From assembly GCF_003254645.1 (NCBI RefSeq), contig NZ_PNFD01000001.1:310001-374000 (forward strand): 64,000 nt of DNA, read 5' to 3'. The notes under the pieces are model-generated. The model did not search any database. It saw only the letters and a list, made by a program, of their open reading frames with translations, and had not been told where the DNA came from. Shown here piece after piece: positions 51,945 to 62,586 of the stretch. A program made the translations under genes and the position numbers. Within the stretch, counting starts at the first letter, position 1. Each line of letters begins with the position of its first letter. This stretch comes from Microbacterium suaedae (GTDB lineage Bacteria; Actinomycetota; Actinomycetes; Actinomycetales; Microbacteriaceae).

Positions 51945-52939
51945 CCCTCCCCTCCCAGAAAGCCACCGACGTGACGACATCCGCCTTCGACCCCGCAACG
52001 GCGACGATCGTCGTCGTCACCTACAACCGTGCGGCGCTCCTCGCCCGCCATCTCGAGTCCGTCGGACGCATGGATCCGAAGCCGGGCCACGTCGTCGTCA
52101 TCGACAACGCGTCGACCGATGACACCACCGAGGTCGTCGAGCGACTGCGAGAGCAGGCCGGCACCGAGATCGTGTACCGACGACTCGACGAGAACACCGG
52201 TGGTGCGGGCGGGTTCAGCGCCGGAATGCAGACCGCGTATGAGCTGGGCTCCGAGTGGATCTGGCTGATGGACGACGATGTCGAGGTGCTCCCCGACGGC
52301 CTCGCCCGCATGGGGCACTGGACCCCGCGGTTCCGCCACATCCAGGGGCGCCGATACGACTACGACGGATCCGAGTTCTACTGGCAGTATCGCGTGTCGA
52401 CGGCGCTCGGAATCCCGATCCCGTTCGCACCGGCCGGCTTCGACGACTCGGGCTACCGCGAGATGAACTCGGGCTGCTTCGAGGGGATGTTCATCCACCG
52501 AGACCTCGTCGCGAAGCTCGGCCTGCCGGATCCGCGGTTCTTCATCTACTGGGACGACACCGTCTACGGATACCTCGCCTCGCTGCACACTCCGTGCGCG
52601 ATCGTCGACGAATTCGTGTTGCAGCGCACGCGCGAGATCAAGCAGTGGGACATGGGAACCCGCCACCTCAACGCGTCGAGCGATATGTACCGGTACTACA
52701 TCATGCGCAACCGCGGCATCATGGCGCACTACTACGCCGCCAACGGCGACTATCGCCCCGTTCCGTTCGCCATCGGGACAGCGGCGACATTCGCGAAGGA
52801 ACTCATCCGACTGGCTTTCGTCGAACGCAAGATCACGAAGAAGGGCTGGGGGAACCTTTGGCGCGGCATGCGCGACGGGCTCGCGATCGCGCGCGACAGG
52901 GACTACGGGGTCATGCCGCCGCTGGCGACCGCGAAGTGA
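51941..52939 (+). CDS. GlfT1-like glycosyltransferase (GT2)
   Basis: A 332-residue GT2 enzyme: TIVVVTYNRAALLARHLESV, VVIDNASTDDTTEVV, the UDP-binding ENTGGAGGFSAGM and WLMDDDVEVLPDG motifs, and the acceptor-side FFIYWDDTVYGYL. This combination resembles mycobacterial GlfT1, which adds the first galactofuranose residues to the lipid-linked linker. The ATG at 51941 overlaps the GlfT2-like stop (ATGA). The pairing with GlfT2 and with glf supports a galactofuran-type glycan. Confidence 0.88.
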   Translation: MTLPSQKATDVTTSAFDPATATIVVVTYNRAALLARHLESVGRMDPKPGHVVVIDNASTDDTTEVVERLREQAGTEIVYRRLDENTGGAGGFSAGMQTAYELGSEWIWLMDDDVEVLPDGLARMGHWTPRFRHIQGRRYDYDGSEFYWQYRVSTALGIPIPFAPAGFDDSGYREMNSGCFEGMFIHRDLVAKLGLPDPRFFIYWDDTVYGYLASLHTPCAIVDEFVLQRTREIKQWDMGTRHLNASSDMYRYYIMRNRGIMAHYYAANGDYRPVPFAIGTAATFAKELIRLAFVERKITKKGWGNLWRGMRDGLAIARDRDYGVMPPLATAK

Positions 52940-52946
52940 GAGTGAG

Positions 52947-53405
52947 ATGGTGCTGACGACAGGCGAGGGCTCCCACATCCACAAAGAGGTTCGATTCCTT
53001 CACAACGACTCGAGCGAGATCCGCATCGGCATGCGGGCAAAGATCTATCGCGGCACCGAGATCATGGGATCGGTGACGATCGGTGACGACGTCTTCATCA
53101 ACCGCGACGCCTATATCCGCCCACAAACCACTATCGGCGACCGAGTGAGTATCGGACCGTTCGTCCGGATCGTGACCGATACACACGACATCGGGTCGCA
53201 TGACAAGCGCGCGGGCGCGGTGCGCCACGATCCCATTTCGATCGGCGATGGCTCATGGGTCGGCGCGTCGGCGACGATCCTCGGCGGTGTGACGATCGGT
53301 GCGGGATCCATCGTCGCCGCCGGCGCGATCGTGACGGCGGATGTGCCGGACGACGTTCTCGTCGCGGGCGTTCCCGCAAAGATCGTCAGGCGCCTTCACC
53401 GGTAA
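52947..53405 (+). CDS. Hexapeptide-repeat acyltransferase
   Basis: A 152-residue left-handed beta-helix acyltransferase. Repeated [LIV]-G-x4 units run from about residue 45 to 135 (IGDDVFINRDAYI, IGDRVSIGPFV, IGDGSWVGASATILGGVTIGAGSIVAAGAIV). The likely catalytic His is in VTDTHDIGSHD, and the family ends with ADVPDDVLVAGVPAKIVRR. It is predicted to O- or N-acetylate a sugar. It follows the GlfT1-like gene by 7 nt and is the last gene of that operon. Confidence 0.9.
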   Translation: MVLTTGEGSHIHKEVRFLHNDSSEIRIGMRAKIYRGTEIMGSVTIGDDVFINRDAYIRPQTTIGDRVSIGPFVRIVTDTHDIGSHDKRAGAVRHDPISIGDGSWVGASATILGGVTIGAGSIVAAGAIVTADVPDDVLVAGVPAKIVRRLHR

Positions 53406-53876
53406 ACAACCGTGCGCTTTCTCGAGCGCGCATCGCCACGCGCACTTTGCATTATGATCCGGTCTCGAGGAATAGTGACCCAAACGGATTTCAACACATT
53501 TGCCGATCTCGTCACCACGGCCCTCAGCCGCCGACCACCGCAAACAGCAACTCAACGATCTCATTCTACGGATCACCAACCAGTACGCCCCACTGAAACA
53601 TAAGGGGTGTACGCCACTTCGACAAGTGGCAGCGCGGCATGCTGCATCCCAATACACCACCCTACGACGCCGTACATGTGTTCAGTCAGGAGTCCCCGGT
53701 TGAACCTCCCCCGTCGTGTACACTTGCCACGTTGATCGCCGCTTCGACTTGCCGATCAATCCACCGGAACTGATACCAGTGGACCCACGACGCAGACCGG
53801 TGCCGGACATGCGCACGGAGGTTGGTTCCCCCTTGTCGCACTATGGCGCGATCAGTTTTCACAGCGGGGAGAAGAG
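53406..53876. other. 471-bp lower-GC stretch without a gene
   Basis: Between the acyltransferase gene and the sulfotransferase-like gene. It is visibly poorer in G+C than the flanks. Short frames exist on both strands (longest about 67-68 codons), but none looks like a conserved protein. No IS end, tRNA or repeat was recognised. It probably belongs to the same transferred segment as the downstream gene and may be a gene remnant or a promoter region. Confidence 0.6.
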
Positions 53877-54758
53877 ATGAAGTTCTGGCACCCAAAGAAG
53901 CGTAGACAGAATTCCAAAGTAAAGATCTCTGAGATCGCCGTATTGTCGGCCCCTCGAAGCGGAACGAACTTCTTCTGCGAGTGCCTTGCTGATCTACCTG
54001 AGGTCATGGGAATGCACGAGATATTCAACAAGGATGGAGTCTTCGGCGTCGACTCCGATCGCAAGCTTTCCATCCTCAACGAGGTTACCGGACTCAACGC
54101 ATCCTCACTGAGATCCGAACAACTCATCAACTTCTTTCGAGATCGACCCATTGAAGCAGTAGAAGCGCTTTCTGAAACTGCTCGACAGATCGACAAGAAA
54201 TTCGTTTCGTACAAGATATTCCCGGGACACGTGAGCAATCCCTCACTCGAGGAATTTTTATCTGCGAAGCACCGCTATCCGATCGTGTTGACACGCAGAC
54301 GATTGGACGTATACGTGTCCCTGCAGAAGGCGCGAATCTCGAAATCATGGCGCCACTCAGATACCAGCGATCTGAAACCAAGAATCGAAACCCATGAATT
54401 CTTGGAGTGGTCGAAGGCGAACGATGATTGGTATCGACAGATCACCGATTCCCTGGACAGACACGGTCGAAGTTTTAGGATCCTCAGCTACAGTGCGGAT
54501 GTAGATGTCCCTAAGTCAGAACTGATGCGCAATCTGGTCACGACACTGCGCTTCGAAGGAATCGACGTCTCCGCACCTTCCGCACCTGAGGCCGAGCGGT
54601 TCAATCGGCAGGACCTGAAGACGGATCCGTTCTCGAAGATCGCCAACGGTGACGAGGTACATCAGGGACTTGCCAAGCAGGGAGTGCTCTCATACGCTCT
54701 CGAGGAGCCGCTTTCCGGTCATCCCGCGAAACATGGTCTCGTCAAGAGCTCACAGTGA
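53877..54758 (+). CDS. Sulfotransferase-like protein (Stf0 type), probably acquired
   Basis: A 293-residue protein. The PAPS-binding 5'-phosphosulfate loop SAPRSGTNFFC is at about 24-34, with the typical PRSGT core. The 3'-phosphate region VLTRRRLDVYVSLQKAR (about 137-153) resembles Stf0-type trehalose sulfotransferases. The rest is mostly helical. GC content is near 50% and codon use differs strongly from its neighbours, so horizontal transfer is likely. It may sulfate the surface glycan, but the acceptor is unknown. GGGGAG lies 6 nt before the ATG. Confidence 0.85.
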   Translation: MKFWHPKKRRQNSKVKISEIAVLSAPRSGTNFFCECLADLPEVMGMHEIFNKDGVFGVDSDRKLSILNEVTGLNASSLRSEQLINFFRDRPIEAVEALSETARQIDKKFVSYKIFPGHVSNPSLEEFLSAKHRYPIVLTRRRLDVYVSLQKARISKSWRHSDTSDLKPRIETHEFLEWSKANDDWYRQITDSLDRHGRSFRILSYSADVDVPKSELMRNLVTTLRFEGIDVSAPSAPEAERFNRQDLKTDPFSKIANGDEVHQGLAKQGVLSYALEEPLSGHPAKHGLVKSSQ

Positions 54759-54871
54759 GTCCCGCCGCCACGCCACGCTGAGAAGCACGCGTGACGTCGA
54801 TCACCGACGCGATGCGCAGTACTCGCTGCAGGGGCGGTGCGACGACGATACGCGGTTCCGGCCCACCCCAC

Positions 54872-54927
54872 GGCAGAAGAGCCGCGTGAACTGAAACGCG
54901 CAGCTTCGGCTCACAGCGGCTCTTGCC
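54872..54927. terminator. Hairpin between convergent sulfotransferase-like and glf genes
   Basis: AAGAGCCGC (54877-54885) pairs with GCGGCTCTT (54916-54924), extended by GGC/GCC with a 2-nt bulge. The loop contains an AGC-TTCG-GCT mini-hairpin. It lies between convergent genes. Confidence 0.55.
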
Positions 54928-54942
54928 ACTGCGCACCCTGGT

Positions 54943-56205
<1,263 letters not shown>

Positions 56206-58215
56206 TCACGGCAACTCCCCGCACTGGTCGATGCGGTAGAGGGACGAGTCGCCGTCCGTGGCGACGAGTGTGAACAACCCCCGTTCGACCGCCTCGTGGG
56301 GCCCGGGGAAGTGGTTCCCAGAAGGGTCTCCCCCACCGAACTCGTGCGGATCGTAAACGACATAGCGCACACGAAGAGCGTCGAGAGCGTCACAGATCGC
56401 GGGGCCTTTCTCAATCCACTCGAGGTTCCAGGCGAGCTCGAGGCGGTCAGGATCCCACTGACCGTTGACGTGCGGGAACACAGGTTCACGCCCCGCGAAC
56501 AGCCCCGTCAGGGCGGCCCCGTCCCACGGATCCCCGAGAACCCGCTGGCCTGAAGGCACTTCGCGCCGCACGACATCGGCGTAGAACTCCGCTTGGGCGG
56601 TTGAGACGACAGCGTCCGTCGCGCGCGCAGCCGGCTGGGCGAAAACCGATCCGATCGCGGCGGTCCCGCCTGTCGTCCCGAGCACGACCGCGGACACCAC
56701 CGCAACGACAGCCGCGAGCCCCGCACCCGCGCGTGCAGGGAACGCACGAAACCACGGCACCGCGCGCGCGACCGTCAGAACGCCGAGCGCCGCAAGCGGA
56801 ACCGCGAGCACCGGCAACGCAGCCGCGAGCCGGAATCGGTCCTTGTACCAGACACCCGTCGTGAGCTTCGCCAGCGCCCCGTCGGATCCCGCCGCGAGCG
56901 CGAAGAGAACCGCGACGAGCGCGAACGACACGACGATCCAACGCGTGCGCGGGCGGCGCAGTGCGACGCCGACACCCACGAGCACCGCGGCCGCGAGCAG
57001 CACCGCCGGCGCAGCTACGACGTTACCGAGACCCGTCATCGGCATCTGCGCGACGACTTGGATGAGTCCGTCCCATACGGTCTGCACCGCCGCGGCCTGC
57101 GGACCGTCGAGTCGGTCTGCAAGCGGCTCGTCGAAGAGGCCGAGCCCGACAACTGCGTACGCGAATCCGACCCCAGCGACGACAAGGACGCTCACGCCCG
57201 CACTCACGAGCCACCCGACCGCGCGACGGCGCGATCGTCCGCCAGCTCGCCATCCACGACGAAAGGCGATCGTCAGCTCCCAGGCGACGAATGGCAGGCC
57301 GATCAGCGCCCACGTCGCCAGCACGCGTGGATGTGCCACGCCGAGCGCGCCCACCGCGAGGACGACTCCGAAAGCGCCGGTAACCACGAAGCGCGCTCTG
57401 TCGACGCGGCGGGCCGCACACACACCGCGGACGGAGAGGACCGCGACCCCGACAGCCGCAGGGAGGAGCGCATGAGCGAGGTAGGACGGATAGACCGTGC
57501 CCCAGGCGAGCAGGGCATACGGGAACGCACCGAACCCAGCGCCAAGCAGGAGTGCAAGAACGCCCGCCTCGCGCGCCCGCCCGGGGAGGATCGTCTGTGC
57601 GAGCCACGCGATCCCCGGGAGCCAGACGAGCACCGCGACGGCAATCCACACCGCGTTGACCGACACGGCGACATCGGCACCGGACATCTGCGCGGTCGCG
57701 GCGACGAGGATGTGCCATCCCGACGGGTAGTACGCGATCCCCGGCGCCTCCGTCTCGATCAGCGATCGCAATGTCAGGGGCGAGGCAGAGAAGCCGTCGA
57801 GGATCGCGGCGACGGCCGAGAGATGGAAGACGTTGTCGTAGGTCTGCGAGATGCGCTCGGGGCCCGAGACATTCCAGAACGCCACAGTCGTGATGAGGAT
57901 CGCGCCCGTCGCCCACGCCGCGGCGAAGAGCCAGCGTCCGGCGCGCGGTGAGTCAACCGTGGGGGCGTGCCACCGGATCGCCCAGGATGCGACGGCGAGC
58001 ACAACCGCCGGAAGAAGTGCCTGCCACGCGGCGAACGGCACATCGACTGCGCCGAAAACGCTCCCGGCGATGCCCCAGCTGAGCACGCTCGCAAGGCCCG
58101 ACAGGGCGATCCGCATGGCGGTTCCCATGGCGAGTGGCGCCGTCGCGACGAGGCCTGGACCGAGGACGACGACGCCGGATGCCAACAAGGCCGGAATCGC
58201 CTGGAACCACGTCAC
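56206..58215 (-). CDS. DUF6541-type multipass membrane protein
   Basis: A 669-residue integral membrane protein with about 13 predicted helices and a soluble C-terminal region of about 170 residues containing REVPSGQRVLGDPWDGAALTGLFAGREPVFPHVNG. Motifs such as TYDNVFHLSAVAAILDGFSASP and YYPSGWHILVA are typical of actinobacterial DUF6541 proteins, which look like GT-C-fold enzymes and may transfer sugar from polyprenyl-phosphate donors. No catalytic activity is proven. GTG start. It lies 111 nt upstream of glf, probably in the same operon. Confidence 0.82.
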   Translation of the reverse strand: MTWFQAIPALLASGVVVLGPGLVATAPLAMGTAMRIALSGLASVLSWGIAGSVFGAVDVPFAAWQALLPAVVLAVASWAIRWHAPTVDSPRAGRWLFAAAWATGAILITTVAFWNVSGPERISQTYDNVFHLSAVAAILDGFSASPLTLRSLIETEAPGIAYYPSGWHILVAATAQMSGADVAVSVNAVWIAVAVLVWLPGIAWLAQTILPGRAREAGVLALLLGAGFGAFPYALLAWGTVYPSYLAHALLPAAVGVAVLSVRGVCAARRVDRARFVVTGAFGVVLAVGALGVAHPRVLATWALIGLPFVAWELTIAFRRGWRAGGRSRRRAVGWLVSAGVSVLVVAGVGFAYAVVGLGLFDEPLADRLDGPQAAAVQTVWDGLIQVVAQMPMTGLGNVVAAPAVLLAAAVLVGVGVALRRPRTRWIVVSFALVAVLFALAAGSDGALAKLTTGVWYKDRFRLAAALPVLAVPLAALGVLTVARAVPWFRAFPARAGAGLAAVVAVVSAVVLGTTGGTAAIGSVFAQPAARATDAVVSTAQAEFYADVVRREVPSGQRVLGDPWDGAALTGLFAGREPVFPHVNGQWDPDRLELAWNLEWIEKGPAICDALDALRVRYVVYDPHEFGGGDPSGNHFPGPHEAVERGLFTLVATDGDSSLYRIDQCGELP

Positions 58216-58323
58216 GAGTAGCCCGGCGCGCGTTGTGCACCGAGTTCACGGGCCGAAAGGACGGCGGATGGCGGGATCACACCGACCATCGTCCCATCCC
58301 GCAGCCGCACTATTGGTGCGTCA

Positions 58324-58329
58324 TAGGCT
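58324..58329 (+). promoter_or_regulatory. Leaderless -10 element
   Basis: TAGGCT ends 6 nt before the GTG at 58336. Confidence 0.55.
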
Positions 58330-58335
58330 GAGGGC

Positions 58336-60099
58336 GTGTCCAACTACAGCTTCGTCGTGCACGGCCCCTCTCGCCGCGGCGCCATCCGTTCCTGGGTTCA
58401 GGCCCACGCACCGCAGTCCGAGGTCTTCACGGTGCCCCTGAGCCTCGGGCGCACACTGACGATCATCAGTCGCGACGTCGCTCGTAGCGTCACCGGCACC
58501 ACCTTCTTTCGCGGCACACTCATCGCGCCGGACGAGAATGCGATCGTGTTCGGCGCGCCCGGCTGGTCGTCGGCTCCGCAGCGGATCCGAGAACGGGCGG
58601 GAGACCACAACGGTATATACATCGCCGCCACCTGGGGCAACGGACTTCGGATCGATCGAGACGTCTTCGGTTCCGGGCGCCTCCTCACGACCTCGGGTCG
58701 CGGCTACGCGGCAGCGTCGGATTCACTGCTCGTGCTCGCGGCGCTGCGGCGCGCCATGGGGGACGCGGTCTCACCTCACGAGGAGGCCCTCTTGGCTCGC
58801 GTCCCCCGAAACGAGATCGTCGGCCAGCAGATCTCCCCGGATACGATTGTCTCCGAGATCGAGTTCATCCCACCGGGCCGGGGCCTCCGGCTATCCGGCT
58901 GGAACTGCGCATGGCGCACCACGGGCGAGCCGATCGGGCGTCGCCTCGAGCCATCGGTCGAATCATACGCTGAGGGCGTCCGCAACGGCGCCATGGATAT
59001 CGCACGCACGGTCCGTACTCTCACGCAGATCGATGGCTGGCGGGCCGGCCTGCGACTTTCAGGCGGATATGATTCGCGCCTTGTTCTCGCTGGCGCCGTG
59101 GCGTCAGGCGTTGCGCGGGACCTTCTCATCGAGGTCGGCGACACGGGACGCCCCGAGCTCGCCGAAGACGTTCAGGCGGCGGTCGACGTCGCACGCGCGC
59201 TCGATCTCAATCTCCAGATTCGAGATCTGCGGCCGCAATCGCATGAGCCCGAGGACGGCGAGCTCACAGCGTGGGCCGCGAGTCTGCTGGGCATCTACGA
59301 TGGCTACGGCCCGATCCGGGACTCTCCCTCGTCGACCAGAACCTTTTCGCTGGATGGCCTGGGGGCGGGCGCCGTCAAAGGCGCCTGGGGCTGGACATCC
59401 CTGACCCCTCTCCTCGATCGGGTCCGGGCCCCCGACGACTTCGTCGACCCGGTGAAGGCCCAGTTGACCGCCTCACTACACAGCCTGGGTGCCGATCCCG
59501 AAGACGGCAACGCGAGCGAGGTCTACTACCTCGGCTACCGCAACGCGCTGCACAGCTCGGCCTCTTTCGCGCGTCTCCATATGACGGGCATCAGCCCGAT
59601 CATGCAATTCGGCCTGGCTCGCGTCGGCCATACGGCACGCACGGTCAGAGGCGCCCCACGATACGCAGGAGCTGACGACATCATCATGGACATGGCGGCG
59701 TTGCTGTCGCCTGATGTTGCGTCGCATCCTTACGACTCTCCGACGCGCAATCGCGCTCTGTCGAGCCTGCGCCATCGCGCACGCGAACTCGGTGGCACTC
59801 TGGCACCGACGGAGGCCAGAGCCGTATTCGGTCACCCAGACGACGTCGTCGCCGGGGCATCGCAGTTCTCCCTGTCGGTCGCACGCGCTGCGGGCTTCGT
59901 CGGCGCGCTGACGCCGCACATCGCCTCGGAACACGCGGACGCCGCGATCGATGCACTGCCGACCGCAGCCCTTCGCACGGCATACCTTGATATCTACAAG
60001 AACGCTCTCTGGCGGATGGAGAAGTCCGGCCCGGATCTCAGCTTCTCGGGCGTGACGATGCCTCGGATCTCCGCGCTCGGTCTCTTCACCTCCGCCTGA
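58336..60099 (+). CDS. Asparagine-synthetase-like PP-loop protein without glutaminase Cys
   Basis: A 587-residue protein. The C-terminal half has the AMP-forming PP-loop LSGGYDSRLVLAG (241-253), as in class B asparagine synthetases. The N-terminal half keeps a degenerate Ntn-type layout (GRTLTIISRDVARS, DHNGIYIAA, FGSGRLLTTSGRGYAAASDSLLVLAAL, VSEIEFIPPGRGLRL), but the start is V/M-S-N-Y and the nucleophile Cys2 is missing, so it cannot hydrolyse glutamine in the usual way. It might make an amide or peptide-like bond on a glycan precursor. The GTG start is supported by TAGGCT 6 nt upstream. Confidence 0.8.
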   Translation: MSNYSFVVHGPSRRGAIRSWVQAHAPQSEVFTVPLSLGRTLTIISRDVARSVTGTTFFRGTLIAPDENAIVFGAPGWSSAPQRIRERAGDHNGIYIAATWGNGLRIDRDVFGSGRLLTTSGRGYAAASDSLLVLAALRRAMGDAVSPHEEALLARVPRNEIVGQQISPDTIVSEIEFIPPGRGLRLSGWNCAWRTTGEPIGRRLEPSVESYAEGVRNGAMDIARTVRTLTQIDGWRAGLRLSGGYDSRLVLAGAVASGVARDLLIEVGDTGRPELAEDVQAAVDVARALDLNLQIRDLRPQSHEPEDGELTAWAASLLGIYDGYGPIRDSPSSTRTFSLDGLGAGAVKGAWGWTSLTPLLDRVRAPDDFVDPVKAQLTASLHSLGADPEDGNASEVYYLGYRNALHSSASFARLHMTGISPIMQFGLARVGHTARTVRGAPRYAGADDIIMDMAALLSPDVASHPYDSPTRNRALSSLRHRARELGGTLAPTEARAVFGHPDDVVAGASQFSLSVARAAGFVGALTPHIASEHADAAIDALPTAALRTAYLDIYKNALWRMEKSGPDLSFSGVTMPRISALGLFTSA

Positions 60100-60107
60100 C
60101 GAGATCA

Positions 60108-61346
60108 CTACAACGCTTCGGAGCGCGTCGGCTCATCCTCGACGAGCAGGCCGAGCGCACTCGCCCGCGCAACCCCTTCGGATAGTCCGGCGTGTTCGCG
60201 TGCGATGGCTCTCGCCAGGTGGATCTCCCGCGCACCCACAAGGAGCCACAGAACCTCGTCGCGACGCGTGGGGACCTGCCCATGACCACCTTCGCCAATA
60301 GCGATCATCACACGCCGATCGAGCAGGTCGTCGACCGAACCCTTGCGGAGAAACCAGAACAAAGCACGCGCGGCTTCAGCCGTCGCGCCGGTTCCCCGCG
60401 AGTACATGATCGTCTGCATCGCAAGTCGGTCCTGGTCGCCGACGAACGCCAATGCACGCGAGATGCTTCGCGCTTCCTCGACCGTCTCCTCGCGCTGAAC
60501 ACCGCGCGAGATCTCTGCGAGGGCGTCTGCTGACGCGTCTCGAAGTTGCCACTGCGGTCGTGCACGCTTCGCGTTCGTCGAAGCATTCTGCCAGAGATCG
60601 TGCGGAAATGATTCGAGGAGAGCATCCGCGTCAAACTCAGGTGGCGCCACCGGCCCCAAGTCACGAGCTTCCTCAACGGATGCAGCGAAACGCACGCCGT
60701 GGCGTCCGGTTCCCGCGTAGTAGTCGATGTACTTGAACGGGTGTTCGAGCGCCGACCGCAGCGGCCTCGAGGGAATCCCGAAGGCATCCGCGACGATGAG
60801 AGCGTGAAGAGAGCTCGCGATCACGAAGCTCGCGCGCGCGATGCGTCCGGTGATCTCGATCGCGTCCCCCCGAGGATCGAGGGCTCCGGGCAGCTGCGTC
60901 TCCTTCAGATCGTTCAGATTCGGAACGACCAGTTCACCCCCTGCGCAATCGCCGACGGCGATTTCCGGGCAGACTCGCGGGAGCAGCAAGGCGGGGTCGC
61001 CGTACACTTCCGGAGTCTCCACGCCATGTCCGAGAAGCACGGCCCGTGTGTACGGACCGCGGACAGCACGAACATCGAGCGTGATGTCCAAACGCTGTCT
61101 GGTCTTCCCGTTAACACCCGACCCCCACACGACATCCTTGGGTTGCCCGAAGTGCAATACGCTCCCGACGGACAGGAGGCGTCCGCGTCGGCGAACCGGG
61201 CCTGCCGAGTCGGGATCCTTTCCGAAGCCACGGATCGCGCGGACGATGAGCGGGCCGAGTTCATCCCCGAAATTCGCTCCACCGGCGACGTCGGGACGCC
61301 AACGCGGAATCCTCACGCCATCGAGATCATCACCGTCGAATACCAC
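60108..61346 (-). CDS. Polysaccharide pyruvyl transferase
   Basis: A 412-residue enzyme with a pyruvyl transferase domain at about 20-240: GGANFGDELGPLIVRAI at the start, VYGDPALLLPRV, then ITGRIARASFVIASSLHALIVADAFGIP and the signature HPFKYIDYYAGTGR. It is predicted to transfer pyruvate from phosphoenolpyruvate to a sugar as a ketal. The C-terminal 150 residues are helical and of unknown role. GTG start. Its stop is 8 nt from that of the convergent asparagine-synthetase-like gene. Confidence 0.9.
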   Translation of the reverse strand: MVFDGDDLDGVRIPRWRPDVAGGANFGDELGPLIVRAIRGFGKDPDSAGPVRRRGRLLSVGSVLHFGQPKDVVWGSGVNGKTRQRLDITLDVRAVRGPYTRAVLLGHGVETPEVYGDPALLLPRVCPEIAVGDCAGGELVVPNLNDLKETQLPGALDPRGDAIEITGRIARASFVIASSLHALIVADAFGIPSRPLRSALEHPFKYIDYYAGTGRHGVRFAASVEEARDLGPVAPPEFDADALLESFPHDLWQNASTNAKRARPQWQLRDASADALAEISRGVQREETVEEARSISRALAFVGDQDRLAMQTIMYSRGTGATAEAARALFWFLRKGSVDDLLDRRVMIAIGEGGHGQVPTRRDEVLWLLVGAREIHLARAIAREHAGLSEGVARASALGLLVEDEPTRSEAL

Positions 61347-61442
61347 TCGTCACCCGTCTGCCATCATCCAAGCCCCCTGCCCAGTATGGCCGGTCAGGGC
61401 TCTGAGTCGGAGCATCGGCACCAGGCCGCCGTTGCGGAGCAG

Positions 61443-61448
61443 TAGAAT
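61443..61448 (+). promoter_or_regulatory. Leaderless -10 element
   Basis: TAGAAT ends 7 nt before the second of two adjacent ATG codons (61456), favouring that start. Confidence 0.6.
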
Positions 61449-61455
61449 CGTAATG

Positions 61456-62529
61456 ATGCATCAGGGTCCTCAGGTTCTCGTCTTCCCCAGTTGGCGGGAC
61501 AACCCGTTCCTCAATTTGCTCGCGTTGGCGGCACGATCTCAGGGGCGCCGCTTCCTGGGCTCGACCACCTACGAGGGTTTCCGCGAACAGATCAAGCGCC
61601 TTCATGCCGGGGACACCGTGCACCTGCACTGGACCCAGCCCTTGCTGCAGAAGGCAGACTCCCCAGTCGAGGCGGAGGGGCGGCTACGCGCGCTGACCGC
61701 TGATCTCGACTCCTTGGCCGCGCGGGGGATCTCCCTTGTCTGGACCGTCCACAACCGGCTTCCTCACGAGCTTTCGTATCCCCAAGAAGAACGTCGCCTC
61801 ATCCGCGCGATCGCGAAACGCGCCGACGCGATTCACATCATGGCACCGGCGACGTCCGAGGTCGTCGCAGAGGTCGTGACAATCGATCCGGCCAAGGTGA
61901 GGCTCATTCCTCATCCGAGCTATGAGGGCGTCTACGACTCCGGTATCGACCGCTCCACCGCCCGCGCAAGCTTCGATCTCGACAGCTCAGATCGAGCTGT
62001 GCTCTTTCTGGGGCAGATTCGCCCATACAAGGGAGTGGACGCGCTCATCAAAGCGAGCGGTACCGCGTCGCTCGACGACCGGAACGTCGTCCTCATGCTG
62101 GCCGGCGCCGTCAAAGAGATTCCACTGGACGAGTTCCAAGCCTCTCTTCCGGACGGGATCCGAACGATCACCGATTTGTCGTTCATCGACGACGGTGACA
62201 TCTCTCGATGGTTCCGCGCTGCAGACGTCGCTGTGTTCCCGTATCGGGCGATCCTCAACTCAGGCAGCCTGCACCTTGCCGCAAGCTTCCGAACGCCCGT
62301 CATCTTCCCCGATGAACCGCATCTCCGCTCGCAGTTCGGCAAGCAGACCTGGGTGGAGTTCTTCGATCCGGCGCGTCCGGCCGAGTCGATCGCCGAGCTG
62401 CTGAGCGATCCGACGCTCTTCTCGAACGTCACAGATGCCGACTTCCGTTCATTCACGGACCCGATCTCACCGTGGGCGGTCTCCCGCCAATACGCCCAGC
62501 TCCTCGACGAGCTCTCGGCAGGCGCATAG
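61456..62529 (+). CDS. GT4-like (GT-B fold) glycosyltransferase
   Basis: A 357-residue glycosyltransferase. The N-terminal half has VLVFPSWRDNPFLNLLALAA, DTVHLHWTQPLL and LVWTVHNRLPHE. The C-terminal half has VLFLGQIRPYKGVDALIKA, the donor-side motif of the GT1/GT4 superfamily, and AVFPYRAILNSGSLHLAASFRTPVIFPD. Donor and acceptor cannot be named. Two adjacent ATG codons are possible (61453 and 61456); the second is 7 nt from TAGAAT, as for a leaderless start. Divergent from the pyruvyl transferase. Confidence 0.88.
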   Translation: MHQGPQVLVFPSWRDNPFLNLLALAARSQGRRFLGSTTYEGFREQIKRLHAGDTVHLHWTQPLLQKADSPVEAEGRLRALTADLDSLAARGISLVWTVHNRLPHELSYPQEERRLIRAIAKRADAIHIMAPATSEVVAEVVTIDPAKVRLIPHPSYEGVYDSGIDRSTARASFDLDSSDRAVLFLGQIRPYKGVDALIKASGTASLDDRNVVLMLAGAVKEIPLDEFQASLPDGIRTITDLSFIDDGDISRWFRAADVAVFPYRAILNSGSLHLAASFRTPVIFPDEPHLRSQFGKQTWVEFFDPARPAESIAELLSDPTLFSNVTDADFRSFTDPISPWAVSRQYAQLLDELSAGA

Positions 62530-62574
62530 GCCGGCCGACGCATGGCGCTCGGGTCACGTTCCAGGATGCCCCCG

Positions 62575-62580
62575 TATGAT
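62575..62580 (+). promoter_or_regulatory. Leaderless -10 element
   Basis: TATGAT ends 6 nt before the GTG at 62587. Confidence 0.6.
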
Positions 62581-62586
62581 TCCGGG

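Noticed and set aside
53406..54942. Genomic island with attachment sites or insertion sequence
   Set aside because: Composition is foreign-looking, but no integrase, transposase, tRNA gene, terminal inverted repeat or flanking direct repeat was found.
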